From Haloglomus litoreum (lineage in GTDB: Archaea > Halobacteriota > Halobacteria > Halobacteriales > Haloarculaceae), in NCBI RefSeq assembly GCF_029338515.1, contig NZ_CP119988.1, positions 2,356,001 through 2,420,000 on the forward strand: 64,000 bases of DNA, written 5' to 3'. Shown in pieces: positions 33,960 to 44,364 of this stretch (the first letter of the stretch is position 1; every line of letters starts with the position of its first letter). Under the pieces are notes generated by a model. That model ran no database searches and was not told the DNA's origin. It saw only the letters and a program-made list of their open reading frames with translations. Both the position numbers and the translations under genes were made by a program.

Positions 33960-34184
33960 ATGACCGAGATGAGCGAGGAGGACGAACGTATCCTGTCCTA
34001 CCTGCGCGACAGCGTCTCCGGGGGCGAGCGCTACTTCCGGGCGAAGAACATCGCCACGAAGGTCGGGCTTACCGCCAAGCAGGTCGGTGCCCGACTCCCC
34101 CGCCTCGCCGAGGAGTCCGAGGACGTCGACATCGAGAAGTGGGGTCGCGCACGCTCCACCACCTGGCGCGTCACCCCGGAGTGA
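33960..34184 (+). CDS. Small winged-helix protein (DUF7123-like)
   Basis: 74 residues: DERILSYLRDSVSGGERYFR, then KNIATKVGLTAKQVGARLPR, a clear helix-turn-helix, and a wing ending STTWRVTPE. It resembles a haloarchaeal family of short wHTH regulators. A TATA-like ccgttaagtc about 30 bases upstream supports the ATG at 33960. Targets are unknown. Confidence 0.75.
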   Translation: MTEMSEEDERILSYLRDSVSGGERYFRAKNIATKVGLTAKQVGARLPRLAEESEDVDIEKWGRARSTTWRVTPE

Positions 34185-34272
34185 CGCTCCGACGGACGCC
34201 GCCCGCGACCACCCGGGCCTCGGCTGCCGACAGGACCGCCCCGCTTTTCTACCGACGCCCCGACACGAGTGT

Positions 34273-34710
34273 ATGACCGTCCGCGTCGAGCGAACCTTCG
34301 AACTCGCGGCCCCGCCCGCCGACGTGTGGGCGTTCATCGCCGACCCCCGCAAGCGGGCCGAGCCCATCAGCGTGGTCGAGGAGTTCGAGGTGACCGGCGA
34401 CCGAACCGCCGTTTGGCACGTCGCGCTCCCCATCCCGTACACGGACCGGACCATCGCGGTCGAGACCGAGGACACCCGGGTCGACGAGCCACGCCACGTC
34501 GAGTTCGTCGGCCGCTCGAAGGCCATGAACGTGCAGGGTGAACACACGCTCGAGCCGACCGACGACGGTGGGACACGGCTCGTCAACCGGTTCGTGGTCG
34601 ACGGGAAGGTGCCGGGCGTCGAGCGGTACTTCAAGGGGAAGCTGGACGGGGAACTGGAGAACCTCGAACGCGCCATCCGCGAGGACCTCGGGCTCGAGAA
34701 CCGCCCATGA
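34273..34710 (+). CDS. SRPBCC (START-like) domain protein
   Basis: 145 residues. VRVERTFELAAPPADVWAFI is the standard first strand and helix of the SRPBCC/polyketide-cyclase fold, ending in a long helix (GKLDGELENLERAIREDLG). Such proteins bind hydrophobic ligands, and a CoxG-like subgroup exists. Its last four bases overlap the nitrilase start (ATGA), so the two are translationally coupled. Confidence 0.82.
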   Translation: MTVRVERTFELAAPPADVWAFIADPRKRAEPISVVEEFEVTGDRTAVWHVALPIPYTDRTIAVETEDTRVDEPRHVEFVGRSKAMNVQGEHTLEPTDDGGTRLVNRFVVDGKVPGVERYFKGKLDGELENLERAIREDLGLENRP

Positions 34711-35573
34711 GCGACGCACCGCGCGCCGCCGGAGCGGCGAGGGACGACGAGACCTGGCGGGTCACCTGCGCCCAGATCGAGGTCCGGGCCGCCGACCTCG
34801 ACGGGAACGTCGAGCGCGCCGTCGCAGCCATCGAGCGCGCGGCCGAGAACGGGAGCGACCTCGTCGTCCTCCCGGAGATGTTCACGGTGGGCTACTTCGC
34901 GTTCGACTCGTACGCCCGGACCGCCGAATCGATCGACGGTGAGACGATGCGTCGTCTGGCGACGGTGGCCGCCGACCGGGACTGTGCCGTCCTCGCAGGA
35001 ACGTTCGTCGAGGACCTCGCGGCCACGGCCGCGGAGACGGACGTCGAGGTGCCCGCGACGGAGGGGTACGCCAACACGGCCGTCCTGTTCGACCGCGAGG
35101 GCGAGCGGCGGGCGGTCTACCGGAAGCACCACCTGTTCGGCTACGGCTCCGCCGAGCAGGAGCTGCTGACGCCGGGCGAGTCGCTGGGTGTCGCGGACCT
35201 CGGCGGCCTGACCGTCGGGACGACGACCTGCTACGATCTCCGGTTCCCGGAGCTGTACCGCGACCTCGTCGACCGGGGCGTCGACCTCGTGGCGGTCCCG
35301 AGCGCGTGGCCGTACCCGCGCGTCGAGCACTGGCAGCTGCTCCCCCGGGCCCGCGCGGTCGAGAACCTCTGCTACGTGGCCGCCGCGAACGGCAGCGCCG
35401 ACTTCGGCGACGACCGGCTCGTCGGGCGCTCGACGGTGTACGACCCATGGGGAACGGCGCTCGCGTCCTCCGACGAGGACCCGGCGCTCGTGACGGCCGA
35501 GGTCGACCCGGGGCGCGTTCGGCGCGTCCGCGAGGAGTTCCCCGCACTCCGGGACAGACGCCACCCGCTGTGA
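34707..35573 (+). CDS. Carbon-nitrogen hydrolase (nitrilase superfamily)
   Basis: 288 residues with the complete catalytic triad: Glu57 (VVLPEMFT), Lys140 (VYRKHHLFGYG) and Cys175 (GTTTCYDLRFPEL). These enzymes hydrolyse amides or nitriles, with omega-amidase and N-carbamoyl hydrolases as likely relatives. The N-terminal 15 residues are extra. It is coupled to the SRPBCC gene by an ATGA overlap. The substrate is unknown. Confidence 0.9.
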   Translation: MSDAPRAAGAARDDETWRVTCAQIEVRAADLDGNVERAVAAIERAAENGSDLVVLPEMFTVGYFAFDSYARTAESIDGETMRRLATVAADRDCAVLAGTFVEDLAATAAETDVEVPATEGYANTAVLFDREGERRAVYRKHHLFGYGSAEQELLTPGESLGVADLGGLTVGTTTCYDLRFPELYRDLVDRGVDLVAVPSAWPYPRVEHWQLLPRARAVENLCYVAAANGSADFGDDRLVGRSTVYDPWGTALASSDEDPALVTAEVDPGRVRRVREEFPALRDRRHPL

Positions 35574-35862
35574 CGGGCCACCGCGACCGGCGCCGCCCGC
35601 TCCGGGTGCATCGACGGAAGTGTCAGACGGAGGGCTGACTCGGGCCGGAATCGCCCCCCGGGAGCGCCGTCGTCGAAGCGAGAATTTATATGCAACGGGG
35701 AGCAATCCGTAATTGCCCAAACGACGCTTTTCTCGTCGTGAGGGCGACAACAACAACGCGCCCGCCACATCGCGCCGGGACGCCCGGCACCCGGCGCATA
35801 TCCACCGGCCCCATTCCACCTCGCCCCTTTCCGCACCGTCCCCAGCCCCGGCAGTGCCGGCC
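35574..35862. other. 289-base convergent intergenic region with a promoter-like element
   Basis: The region lies between the ends of the nitrilase (plus) and glycosyltransferase (minus) genes, where no promoter would be expected. It contains a strong TATA-like atttatat at 35684-35691 and two small dyads after it. No ORF shows haloarchaeal protein character. The simplest reading is a small non-coding RNA transcribed on the plus strand. Confidence 0.45.
35702..35739 (+). ncRNA. Candidate small RNA 5' region with two hairpins
   Basis: gcaat-ccgta-attgc (35702-35716) and acgacg-cttttct-cgtcgt (35721-35739) follow the TATA element at 35684-35691. The predicted 5' end is about 35715. The 3' end is not visible. 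A TTG-started ORF at 35713 exists but reads as a low-quality Arg/Pro-rich sequence, so I favour RNA. Confidence 0.3.
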
Positions 35863-36993
35863 TCAGTACTGGTCCATCGCGCTGCGGTACACCGCCGCCA
35901 GCCGGTCGACCGCGTGTTCGACGCTGATGGCGTCCCGACGGTCGAGACACGTCTCCGAGAGCGCCTCGCGGTCGACCAGCGTCCAGCGGATGGCCTCGCG
36001 GAACGAGGCCGTGTCCCCCGGCTCGAAGTGGAACCCCGTCTCGCCCTCGTCGACCGTCTCGGCGAGCGCGCCGCTGTCGACGCCGACGACGGGGGTTCCG
36101 CAGGCGTTGGCCTCCAGGGCCACCAGCCCCTGGGTCTCGACGGGGCTCGGGAAGAGGAACGCGTCGAGGCTGCTGTAGAAGGCCGGTAGCTCCTCGCGGT
36201 CGAGGAAGCCCAGGAACCGCACGTCGGCGTCGAGCCCCTCGGCGCTGGCCATCAGACTCGCGCGAGCGGGCCCATCACCGCCGAAGACGACCGTCGGGCG
36301 CTCCCCGTCGACGCGGAACCCGTCGACGGCGTCGAGGATCGCCCCGAGGTCCTTCTCGTAGCCGTGTCGCCCCGTGTACCCTAGCAGGAGCCCGTCGCCG
36401 AGGTCGTGTCGCTCGCGGAAGGCCGCCGTCTCGACCGGCCGGAACCGGTCCGTGTCGACGCCGTTGGGGACCACCTCGACGGCCGCGGAGACGCCGATGT
36501 CCTCCAGGTGCTCGCGGGCCGGCTCCGAGGGGACGACCACGGCGTCCGTGCGGTCGAGGTACCAGCGTTCGTAGCGGCGCGCGACCGCCTCGACGGCATC
36601 CGCGAGCCGTCCCTCCGCGATGTAGTCGGCGTACTCGGCGGTCGGGGTGTGGTAGGAGGCGACCAGTGGCAGCTCCTCCCGGCGCGCGAAGCGGGCGCCA
36701 CCGAGGCCGAGCAGGAACGGCGTGTGCGCGTGGACGATGTCGATGTCGTCGCGCTCCACGGCGGTCGGGACACCGGGGAGCCCGAGGTGGAACCCCTCGT
36801 AGTAGGGGAACTCGATGCTCCTGACGGGGTGCTCGGTCGAGGCCGGGTCGTAGTCGGTGGCAGCAGGGTAGACGACGTGCATCCGGCCGCCACGGCGGCC
36901 CCACCGCTCGCGCCACGTGCTCACGGTGTAGGTGACGCCGTTCACGGTCGGCAGGTACGTGTCGGTGAACGCCGCGACCGTCGGGACCGACAT
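35863..36993 (-). CDS. GT4-family glycosyltransferase
   Basis: 376 residues in two Rossmann-like halves. The N-terminal acceptor half has FTDTYLPTVNGV, and DIVHAHTPFLLGL before a YHTP loop. The C-terminal donor half has GRHGYEKDLGAILDA and the EX7E-type loop PSPVETQGLVALEANACG. It most resembles the mannosyl/glucosyltransferases acting on glycolipids (PimB/MgtA-like group). It is cytoplasmic or membrane-associated. Donor and acceptor cannot be fixed from sequence. Confidence 0.92.
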   Translation of the reverse strand: MSVPTVAAFTDTYLPTVNGVTYTVSTWRERWGRRGGRMHVVYPAATDYDPASTEHPVRSIEFPYYEGFHLGLPGVPTAVERDDIDIVHAHTPFLLGLGGARFARREELPLVASYHTPTAEYADYIAEGRLADAVEAVARRYERWYLDRTDAVVVPSEPAREHLEDIGVSAAVEVVPNGVDTDRFRPVETAAFRERHDLGDGLLLGYTGRHGYEKDLGAILDAVDGFRVDGERPTVVFGGDGPARASLMASAEGLDADVRFLGFLDREELPAFYSSLDAFLFPSPVETQGLVALEANACGTPVVGVDSGALAETVDEGETGFHFEPGDTASFREAIRWTLVDREALSETCLDRRDAISVEHAVDRLAAVYRSAMDQY

Positions 36994-37075
36994 CGGCCGT
37001 CGGTTGACGGGGCCCCGTTTAATCCGTTCGGGTTCGCGGACGGCGCCGTCCCGAGGAATCGCCGGGGAGGAGGAG

Positions 37076-38047
37076 TCAGGCCGCGAGGCCGTCCTCGGCC
37101 TCGAGGAGTTCGTGGTAGCGGTTCCGGATGGTGACCTCCGAGATGTTGGCCACCTCGCTGACCTCGCTCTGTGTCACCTTCTCGTTGCAGAGCAGCGAGG
37201 CGGCGTAGACGGCGGCCGCTGCCAGTCCGACGGGGGACTTCCCCGAGTGGATGCCGGCCTGCTTGGCCGACTGGAGCAGTTCACGGGCGCGGCGCTCGGC
37301 CTCATCGCTCAGGTCGAGGTCGGACGCGAACCGGGGGACGTAGCTCTCGGGGTCGGCCGGCTTGATCTCCAGTTTCAGCTCGCGGACCACGTAGCGGTAG
37401 GTCCGGGCGATCTCGTCCTTCTCGACGCGGGAGACGCCGGAGATCTCGTCGAGGCTCCGCGGGGTACCGGCCTGCCGGGCGGCCGCGTACAGCGCGCTCG
37501 TCGAGACACCCTCGATGGAGCGCCCGGGAAGCAGGTTCTCATCGAGTGCGCGCCGGTAGATGACGCTCGCGGTCTCGCGGACGTTGTCGGGGAGGCCCAG
37601 TGCGCTGGCCATCCGGTCGATCTCGCCGAGTGCCTGCTTGAGGTTGCGCTCCTTCGAGTCACGGGTGCGGAACCGCTCGTTCCAGGTCCGCAGGCGCTGC
37701 ATCTTCTGGCGCTGGCGCGAGGACAGGCTGTTGCCGTAGGCGTCCTTGTCCTGCCAGCCGATGTTGGTCGAGAGCCCCTTGTCGTGCATCATGTTCGTGG
37801 TCGGGGCGCCGACGCGGGACTTCTCGTCCTTCTCCTTGGCGTCGAACGCGCGCCATTCGGGCCCGCGGTCGATGTTGTCCTCGTCGACGACGAGGCCACA
37901 GTCCTGGCAGACCACCTCACCGTGTTCGGTGTCGGTGGCCACGTCACCACCACACTCCGGACAGACGAGCTCCTCGTTCTCGTCGGACTCGTGCTCCGCC
38001 GTTTCCTCGTTCTCACGCTGAAAGCGTCTGACACTCGTATCTGTCAT
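37076..38047 (-). CDS. tfb: Transcription initiation factor IIB (TFB)
   Basis: 323 residues. The zinc ribbon C29-x2-C32 ... C47-x2-C50 is followed by the B-finger/linker RGPEWRAFDAKEKDEKSRVG. Two cyclin-like repeats come next (about 120-215 and 220-320), the second ending with a helix-turn-helix, SEVSEVANISEVTIRNRYHE. TFB recruits RNA polymerase to TBP-bound promoters. Haloarchaea carry several paralogs, so this cannot be called a specific numbered copy. The 5' leader may be up to 45 bases, given the TATA-like atttaag near 38120. Confidence 0.96.
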   Translation of the reverse strand: MTDTSVRRFQRENEETAEHESDENEELVCPECGGDVATDTEHGEVVCQDCGLVVDEDNIDRGPEWRAFDAKEKDEKSRVGAPTTNMMHDKGLSTNIGWQDKDAYGNSLSSRQRQKMQRLRTWNERFRTRDSKERNLKQALGEIDRMASALGLPDNVRETASVIYRRALDENLLPGRSIEGVSTSALYAAARQAGTPRSLDEISGVSRVEKDEIARTYRYVVRELKLEIKPADPESYVPRFASDLDLSDEAERRARELLQSAKQAGIHSGKSPVGLAAAAVYAASLLCNEKVTQSEVSEVANISEVTIRNRYHELLEAEDGLAA

Positions 38048-38362
38048 TGTGTACTGGGCCGCGATAGGGAGTGGAGGTAAGAAGTTCCCTACTCGTTATC
38101 ACGTTGGGTCCGAGCCGACTTAAATTCTCGGGCTGAAATGGACGGCAGGGTCACGGAGGAGGCCCAAATTCATCGCGAATCGCGCTCCCGAAGAAGTATC
38201 ACGATTCCGAACGGATGTTGTTCCAGAGACAGGTCGGGCCCTGGAACACCGGCCGATCGATCGGCGGTCGGAGGAGCGGAGGTCCTCTTCATGCCGGGAG
38301 GAGCGGTCAGCCGGGGACGTGGAGTCGAAACCCTTAGTGCCGGGTCAGACGCAGGGCCGGGC
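38048..38362. other. 315-base divergent intergenic region with two adjacent dyads
   Basis: It separates tfb from gatC. A bidirectional TATA-like tract (cttaaattc, about 38118-38126) lies near the tfb side. On the gatC side are an 8-bp stem hairpin (38219-38226 pairing with 38241-38248) and, three bases later, the palindrome at 38252-38265. A second weak TATA-like ccttagtg lies near 38330, about 30 bases before the gatC ATG. An in-frame extension of gatC to 38138 looks non-coding. Confidence 0.5.
38252..38265. promoter_or_regulatory. 14-bp palindrome upstream of gatC
   Basis: GCCGATCGATCGGC, perfectly self-complementary, follows directly after an 8-bp-stem hairpin (38219-38248). It could be a regulator site or part of a structured leader. 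Confidence 0.45.
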
Positions 38363-38644
38363 ATGAGCGATACGGACGCGGTCGACCCCGAGGAGGTCCG
38401 CCACGTTGCGGGCCTGGCCCGCGTCGACCTCGACGAGGACGAGGTCGAGCGGTTCGCCGAGCAGTTCGGCGACATCCTCGCGTACTTCGACGCGCTGGAC
38501 GACGTGCCGGAGACGGACCGCGAGGCCGACCTCGCGAACGTCTTCCGCGCCGACGAGGTACGCGAGGGACTCACGCAGGCAGAGGCCCTGCAGAACGCCC
38601 CCGAGTCCGAGGACGGCCGCTTCAAGGGGCCGCGGGTGGGATGA
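38363..38644 (+). CDS. gatC: Asp/Glu-tRNA amidotransferase subunit C
   Basis: 93 residues. VDPEEVRHVAGLARVDLDEDE, then FAEQFGDILAYFDALDDVPE and the C-terminal EALQNAPESEDGRFKGPRV match GatC along its whole length. It forms the belt between GatA and GatB in the complex that amidates misacylated Asp-tRNAAsn/Glu-tRNAGln. The ATG at 38363 is the family start. It overlaps gatA by four bases. gatB is not in this window. Confidence 0.94.
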   Translation: MSDTDAVDPEEVRHVAGLARVDLDEDEVERFAEQFGDILAYFDALDDVPETDREADLANVFRADEVREGLTQAEALQNAPESEDGRFKGPRVG

Positions 38645-40017
38645 TGGCGGCGCAGGACCCCGAGGAGGCACCCGGCGAGGGGCGCCTCGTTCCCGACGAC
38701 TTCGACGACGACCACGGTGCCTTCCTCACCGTCGAGACGGTCGCCGGCGCCGACGACGGCCCGCTGGCCGGCGCCACGGTCGCGGTGAAGGACAACATCT
38801 CGACCGAGGGCGTCCGCACGACCTGCGGCTCGGCGATGCTGGCCGACTACGTCCCGCCGTACGACGCGACCGTGGTCGAGCGCCTGAAGGACGCCGGCGC
38901 GACGGTGGTCGGCAAGACGAACATGGACGAGTTCGGGATGGGCACCACGACCGAGACGAGCGCGTTCGGCCCGACCGACAACCCGGCCGCACCCGGCCGG
39001 GTGCCGGGGGGCTCCTCCGGCGGCTCCGCGGCCGCCGTCGCGGCCGGGCAGGCCGACTTCGCGCTCGGGAGCGACACGGGCGGCTCCATCCGCTGTCCGG
39101 CCGCGTTCTGCGGCGTGGTCGGCATCAAGCCGACCTACGGCCTGATCTCGCGCTACGGCCTCGTCGCGTACGCGAACTCCCTGGAGCAGATCGGGCCCAT
39201 CGCCCGGGACGTGGAGGGGGCGGCGACCGTCCTCGACGCCATCGCCGGCCCGGACGAGCGGGACGCGACCACGCGCCACGACACCCGCGAGGACCTCGTC
39301 GACGACTTCGGCGGCCAGCACCCCGCCGACACGACGACGTACGCCGACGCCGCCGACGGGGAGGTCGACGGCCTCTCTGTCGGCGTCGTGACGGACCTCG
39401 TCGAAGGTGCCGACGAGGCCGTCGTCGAGACCTTCGAGGCGGCGCTGGACGACCTGCGCGGCGCGGGCGCGACCGTCCACGAGGTGTCGCTGCCCTCGGT
39501 CGAGACTGCGGTGCAGGCCTACTACGTCATCGCGATGAGCGAGGCGTCCTCGAACCTCGCACGGTTCGACGGCGTCCGGTACGGCCACTCGGGCGGCTAC
39601 GACGGGGACTGGAACGAGACGTTCGCGAAGGCCCGCGAGGAGGGCTTCGGCGAGGAGGTCAAGCGCCGCATCCTCCTCGGCACCTACGCCCTCTCGGCGG
39701 GCTACCACGACAAGTACTACAAGCAGGCCCAGGACGCCCGTGCCTGGGTGAAGCAGGACTTCGACGAGGCGTTCGAGTCGGCGGACGTGCTCGCCTCGCC
39801 GACGATGCCGGTCCCGCCGTTCGAACTCGGGGAGTCGCTCTCGGACCCCCTCCAGATGTACCTCGCCGACGCGAACACCGTCCCGGTCAACCTCGCCAAC
39901 CTGCCGGCCATCTCCGTCCCGGCCGGCGAGACGGACCGCGGCCCCGTCGGCCTGCAGCTCGTCGGGCCGGCGTTCGGCGAGGAGACCATCATCCGCGCGG
40001 GCAGCGCGCTGGAGTGA
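38641..40017 (+). CDS. gatA: Asp/Glu-tRNA amidotransferase subunit A
   Basis: 458 residues, an amidase-signature enzyme. The catalytic Lys50 is in TVAVKDNIST, cis-Ser125 in VPGGSSGGSAAAV and the nucleophile Ser149 in GSDTGGSIRCPA. It releases ammonia from glutamine for transamidation of Glu-tRNAGln or Asp-tRNAAsn. An acidic inserted loop (about 200-240) is a halophilic feature. It is coupled to gatC. Confidence 0.95.
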   Translation: MMAAQDPEEAPGEGRLVPDDFDDDHGAFLTVETVAGADDGPLAGATVAVKDNISTEGVRTTCGSAMLADYVPPYDATVVERLKDAGATVVGKTNMDEFGMGTTTETSAFGPTDNPAAPGRVPGGSSGGSAAAVAAGQADFALGSDTGGSIRCPAAFCGVVGIKPTYGLISRYGLVAYANSLEQIGPIARDVEGAATVLDAIAGPDERDATTRHDTREDLVDDFGGQHPADTTTYADAADGEVDGLSVGVVTDLVEGADEAVVETFEAALDDLRGAGATVHEVSLPSVETAVQAYYVIAMSEASSNLARFDGVRYGHSGGYDGDWNETFAKAREEGFGEEVKRRILLGTYALSAGYHDKYYKQAQDARAWVKQDFDEAFESADVLASPTMPVPPFELGESLSDPLQMYLADANTVPVNLANLPAISVPAGETDRGPVGLQLVGPAFGEETIIRAGSALE

Positions 40018-40290
40018 CCGCGGACGGTCGGCGCCGGTAGCGCCCCTGGCCCGGGTCGCTCGCCCGGGCGAACCGTTTTCGACCCCGGCGGCTCGCAGTC
40101 GGTCGAGGTTGTGTCGGTGGGGCCTGAGTCGGCGGATGCGACCGAGAGACAGTCGAGCCCAGGTATTTCTGGCGAGGGCCACGTTTTTATCGAACAATCG
40201 CTCAGCTCTGGCAGGAATGCCGCAGATAGATGACTTATCGACAGAAGGTGGTCGCATCGACGACGCCCCCAATCTGGCCCACCATCCGCC
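40018..40290. other. 273-base intergenic region between gatA and the DUF6517-like gene
   Basis: Between convergent genes, yet it contains a good plus-strand TATA-like tttttatcg near 40182-40190. Its downstream spacing would start a transcript around 40215, at the short ORF reported separately. The rest has no visible signal. Confidence 0.4.
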
Positions 40291-40333
40291 TCACGTCACG
40301 GTCCGAATCAGCCCGAACGCCTCCTCCCGGTAG
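40217..40333 (+). CDS. Candidate 38-residue small ORF
   Basis: It starts MPQIDDLSTEGGRIDDAP, is acidic, and ends inside the 3' part of the opposite-strand DUF6517-like gene. Its ATG lies about 30 bases after a TATA-like element in an otherwise unexplained gap. The second half is probably constrained by the antisense gene. It may be a small protein or merely a transcript. Confidence 0.3.
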   Translation: MPQIDDLSTEGGRIDDAPNLAHHPPHVTVRISPNASSR

Positions 40334-41076
40334 GCGTCGGGCGTGAGCCCGAGGTCGATGTCCAGCGTCATGTCCAGCGCCGAACTCAGCTGCTTGTCGA
40401 TGGTGTCCGTGTAGTTCTCGGCGGCGTGGACGGCGCCGGAGACGAGCGTCGATTCCACGTCCTCGTTGTACCAGACCGCGAGCCAGCCCCGGACCGGGAC
40501 CGGCTGGCCCTCCAGCGTGATGGTCTCACCGCCGGTGACGGTGAAGCCGAAGTCGTCGACCGGGTAGGTCGCGCTGTACCGGACGAGGTCGGCCGTCTGC
40601 CCGGAGTCGACCGCCAGCGTCGACTCGCCCAGGACCTCGATGTCCGTGAGGCCGTCGGCCTCCATCTCCCTCTCGAAGTCCGACTTCGCGGACTCCTTCG
40701 TCCGCTGGAGCACCTCCTCGCGCCCGATGCCGAGCGGGAGGCTGTCGAGTTCCGGGTCGAACTCGATGCGGGTGGCGAAGAAGACGCTCAGCTGTCCGGT
40801 GACCGAGCCGAGCGTCTTCTCGGCGATCTCCTGTCGGAGCGCCTCGTCCTGGTAGCGGATGGTGTGCCCACGGGCCGTGACCGTTCCGGCGGCGTACTCC
40901 TGGGTGAACACCTTGCCGGACTCCTCCGCGTCCTCGCGCCAGCCCCCGGCCTCCAGTTTCGTCTGGTCGACCTCCGGCGGGGGGACCTTCCCGAGAGCGC
41001 TCCCGATGAACCCACAGCCCGCCAGGCCGACACCGGCGGCGAGCGAGGACGCCCCGAGGAACTTGCGCCTGTCCAT
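40291..41076 (-). CDS. Tat lipoprotein, DUF6517-like
   Basis: 261 residues. MDRRKFLGASSLAAGVGLAGC is a twin-arginine signal with the lipobox Cys at 21, so the protein folds in the cytoplasm and is then anchored outside. The body is a beta-rich domain with VTARGHTIRYQDEALRQEIA and GWLAVWYNEDVESTLVSG. It resembles a haloarchaeal lipoprotein family of unknown function (DUF6517). The ATG at 41076 is fixed by the signal peptide. Confidence 0.78.
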   Translation of the reverse strand: MDRRKFLGASSLAAGVGLAGCGFIGSALGKVPPPEVDQTKLEAGGWREDAEESGKVFTQEYAAGTVTARGHTIRYQDEALRQEIAEKTLGSVTGQLSVFFATRIEFDPELDSLPLGIGREEVLQRTKESAKSDFEREMEADGLTDIEVLGESTLAVDSGQTADLVRYSATYPVDDFGFTVTGGETITLEGQPVPVRGWLAVWYNEDVESTLVSGAVHAAENYTDTIDKQLSSALDMTLDIDLGLTPDAYREEAFGLIRTVT

Positions 41077-41271
41077 GTCCACGGCTGGTCGTTCGGAGGG
41101 AAGGGCCTGCTGGCTGGTTATGACGGTTCGTGAAGTGTTGGCACGGCCGCGGGACGGCCGAGCATCACCTTCGCGTGTGCCGGTCCGGTCATGGCGGACC
41201 GCGGTCGGGCATAAATACCCCGTGGTAGACCGGCAACCTTCAAGCCGGAGCCGGGTGAACCTCGAATCGGT

Positions 41272-42945
<1,674 letters not shown>

Positions 42946-43043
42946 CGACGGGCGAGCAGCGTCTCGCCGCGTTCTCCTATTTTGAACGAGCAGGCAGCCG
43001 CCGGCGTGCGGTTCATGTCCTTCGGGCTGCAACGTAGTGTCGT

Positions 43044-44198
43044 ATGGAACTCGACCTGCTAGCGGCGTCCATCGTCCCCGAGCACGCACGCGACGCCAAG
43101 GCCGAGGCTCGCGAGTTCGCGCAGGAACACATCGCACCCAACGCCGAGGACCACTTCGACAGCGGCGAGTACCCGTGGGAGGTGCTGGAAGCGGGGATGG
43201 ACGCCGGCCTCGTGGCCGCCGACGTCCCCGAGGCGTACGGCGGCCGGGGCTGGGACCTGTACGAGATCCTGGCCGCCGCCGAGGAGTTCTACCGGGCTGA
43301 CGCCGGCATCGGGCTGGTCCTCCAGCTCGCCTCCTTCGGTAGCGAGATGCTGGTCGAGTACGGCTCCGAGGCCCAGAAGGAGGAGTACCTCGCACCCGTC
43401 GGCCGGAACGAGCAGCTGACGGGCCTCGCGGTGTCCGAACCCGAGACGGGGAGCGACCTGGCAGGGATGACGACGACCGCCGAGAAGGAGGGCGACGAGT
43501 GGGTGCTGGACGGTGAGAAGTACTGGGTCGGCAACGGCGTCGAGGCCGACTGGCTGACGCTGTACGCGAAGACGGGCGATGACCCCGACAACCGGTACGG
43601 CAACTACTCGCTGTTCATCGTCCCGACCGACACGCCCGGGTACGAGGCCGAGCACACCCCCGAGAAGATGGGGATGCGCGCCTCGAAGCAGGCCCACATC
43701 GTCCTCGACGGCTGCCGCATCCCCGAGGAGAACCTCATCGGCACGGAGGGTGCCGGCTTCTACATGCTGGCCGACTTCTTCAACCACGGCCGCGTCGTCG
43801 TCGGCGGGCACGGGCTGGGTATCGCCGCGGCAGCCATCGAGGAGGCCTGGGACTTCGTCCACGGCCGGAACGCCTTCGGCCGGCAGGTCAACGAGTTCCA
43901 GGCCGTCCAGCACACGCTCGCGGATATGCGGCTCACCTTCGAGCAGGCGCGCTCGCTGAACTGGCGCGCCGCCGAGCACGTCGTCGAGAACGAGCAGGCC
44001 GGCCTCTGGGCGTCGATGGCGAAGGTGGCCTCCACGGAGGCCGCCGTGGACTGTTCCGAACGCGGGATGCAGCTGCACGGCGGCCGGTCCATCTTCCACG
44101 ACCGGCGCATTGCCCGGGCCTACCGTGACGCCCGCATCCCGGTCATCTACGAGGGTGCCAACGAGATCCAGCGGAACCTGATCTACAGTCAGTCCTGA
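43044..44198 (+). CDS. Acyl-CoA dehydrogenase
   Basis: 384 residues in the three-domain ACAD plan: an N-terminal helical domain, a beta domain with LTGLAVSEPETGSDLAG (FAD/substrate contacts) and a C-terminal helical domain with QLHGGRSIFHDRRIARAYRD. The final helix is VIYEGANEIQRNLIY; a Glu (YEGAN) is the likely catalytic base. It oxidises acyl-CoA to enoyl-CoA, passing electrons to ETF. It shares a probable operon with the preceding ligase. Confidence 0.93.
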   Translation: MELDLLAASIVPEHARDAKAEAREFAQEHIAPNAEDHFDSGEYPWEVLEAGMDAGLVAADVPEAYGGRGWDLYEILAAAEEFYRADAGIGLVLQLASFGSEMLVEYGSEAQKEEYLAPVGRNEQLTGLAVSEPETGSDLAGMTTTAEKEGDEWVLDGEKYWVGNGVEADWLTLYAKTGDDPDNRYGNYSLFIVPTDTPGYEAEHTPEKMGMRASKQAHIVLDGCRIPEENLIGTEGAGFYMLADFFNHGRVVVGGHGLGIAAAAIEEAWDFVHGRNAFGRQVNEFQAVQHTLADMRLTFEQARSLNWRAAEHVVENEQAGLWASMAKVASTEAAVDCSERGMQLHGGRSIFHDRRIARAYRDARIPVIYEGANEIQRNLIYSQS

Positions 44199-44253
44199 AC
44201 GGGGCACCCGCCCTCCCTCCGTCGATTGCGTGATCCCGGCTATCCGGCCCCCA

Positions 44254-44281
44254 GCGGCCGCAGAATCGGCCGTTCGGCCGC
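44254..44281. terminator. GC-rich hairpin after the acyl-CoA dehydrogenase
   Basis: gcggccg and cggccgc pair across a 14-base loop. It ends four bases before the TATA element of the next gene. With no T-run, it may be a terminator or a boundary element. The call is weak. Confidence 0.35.
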
Positions 44282-44284
44282 AGG

Positions 44285-44291
44285 TTTAATA
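44285..44291 (+). promoter_or_regulatory. TATA box whose spacing points to ATG 44316, out of frame with the exoprotein
   Basis: TTTAATA, centred about 27 bases before the ATG at 44316. That ATG reads MQTERGG into a seven-G run (44331-44337) and stays out of frame with the exported protein. Losing one G would join the frames. Confidence 0.5.
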
Positions 44292-44364
44292 CACCCCGTT
44301 TCCCACCTGATGGTAATGCAGACAGAACGAGGGGGGGTTTCCGGGCGTCCCGACCCGGTCTGCG

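Noticed and set aside
38170-40272. 700-codon antisense open frame opposite gatCA
   Set aside because: Shadow of GC bias. gatC and gatA have complete catalytic motifs on the other strand.
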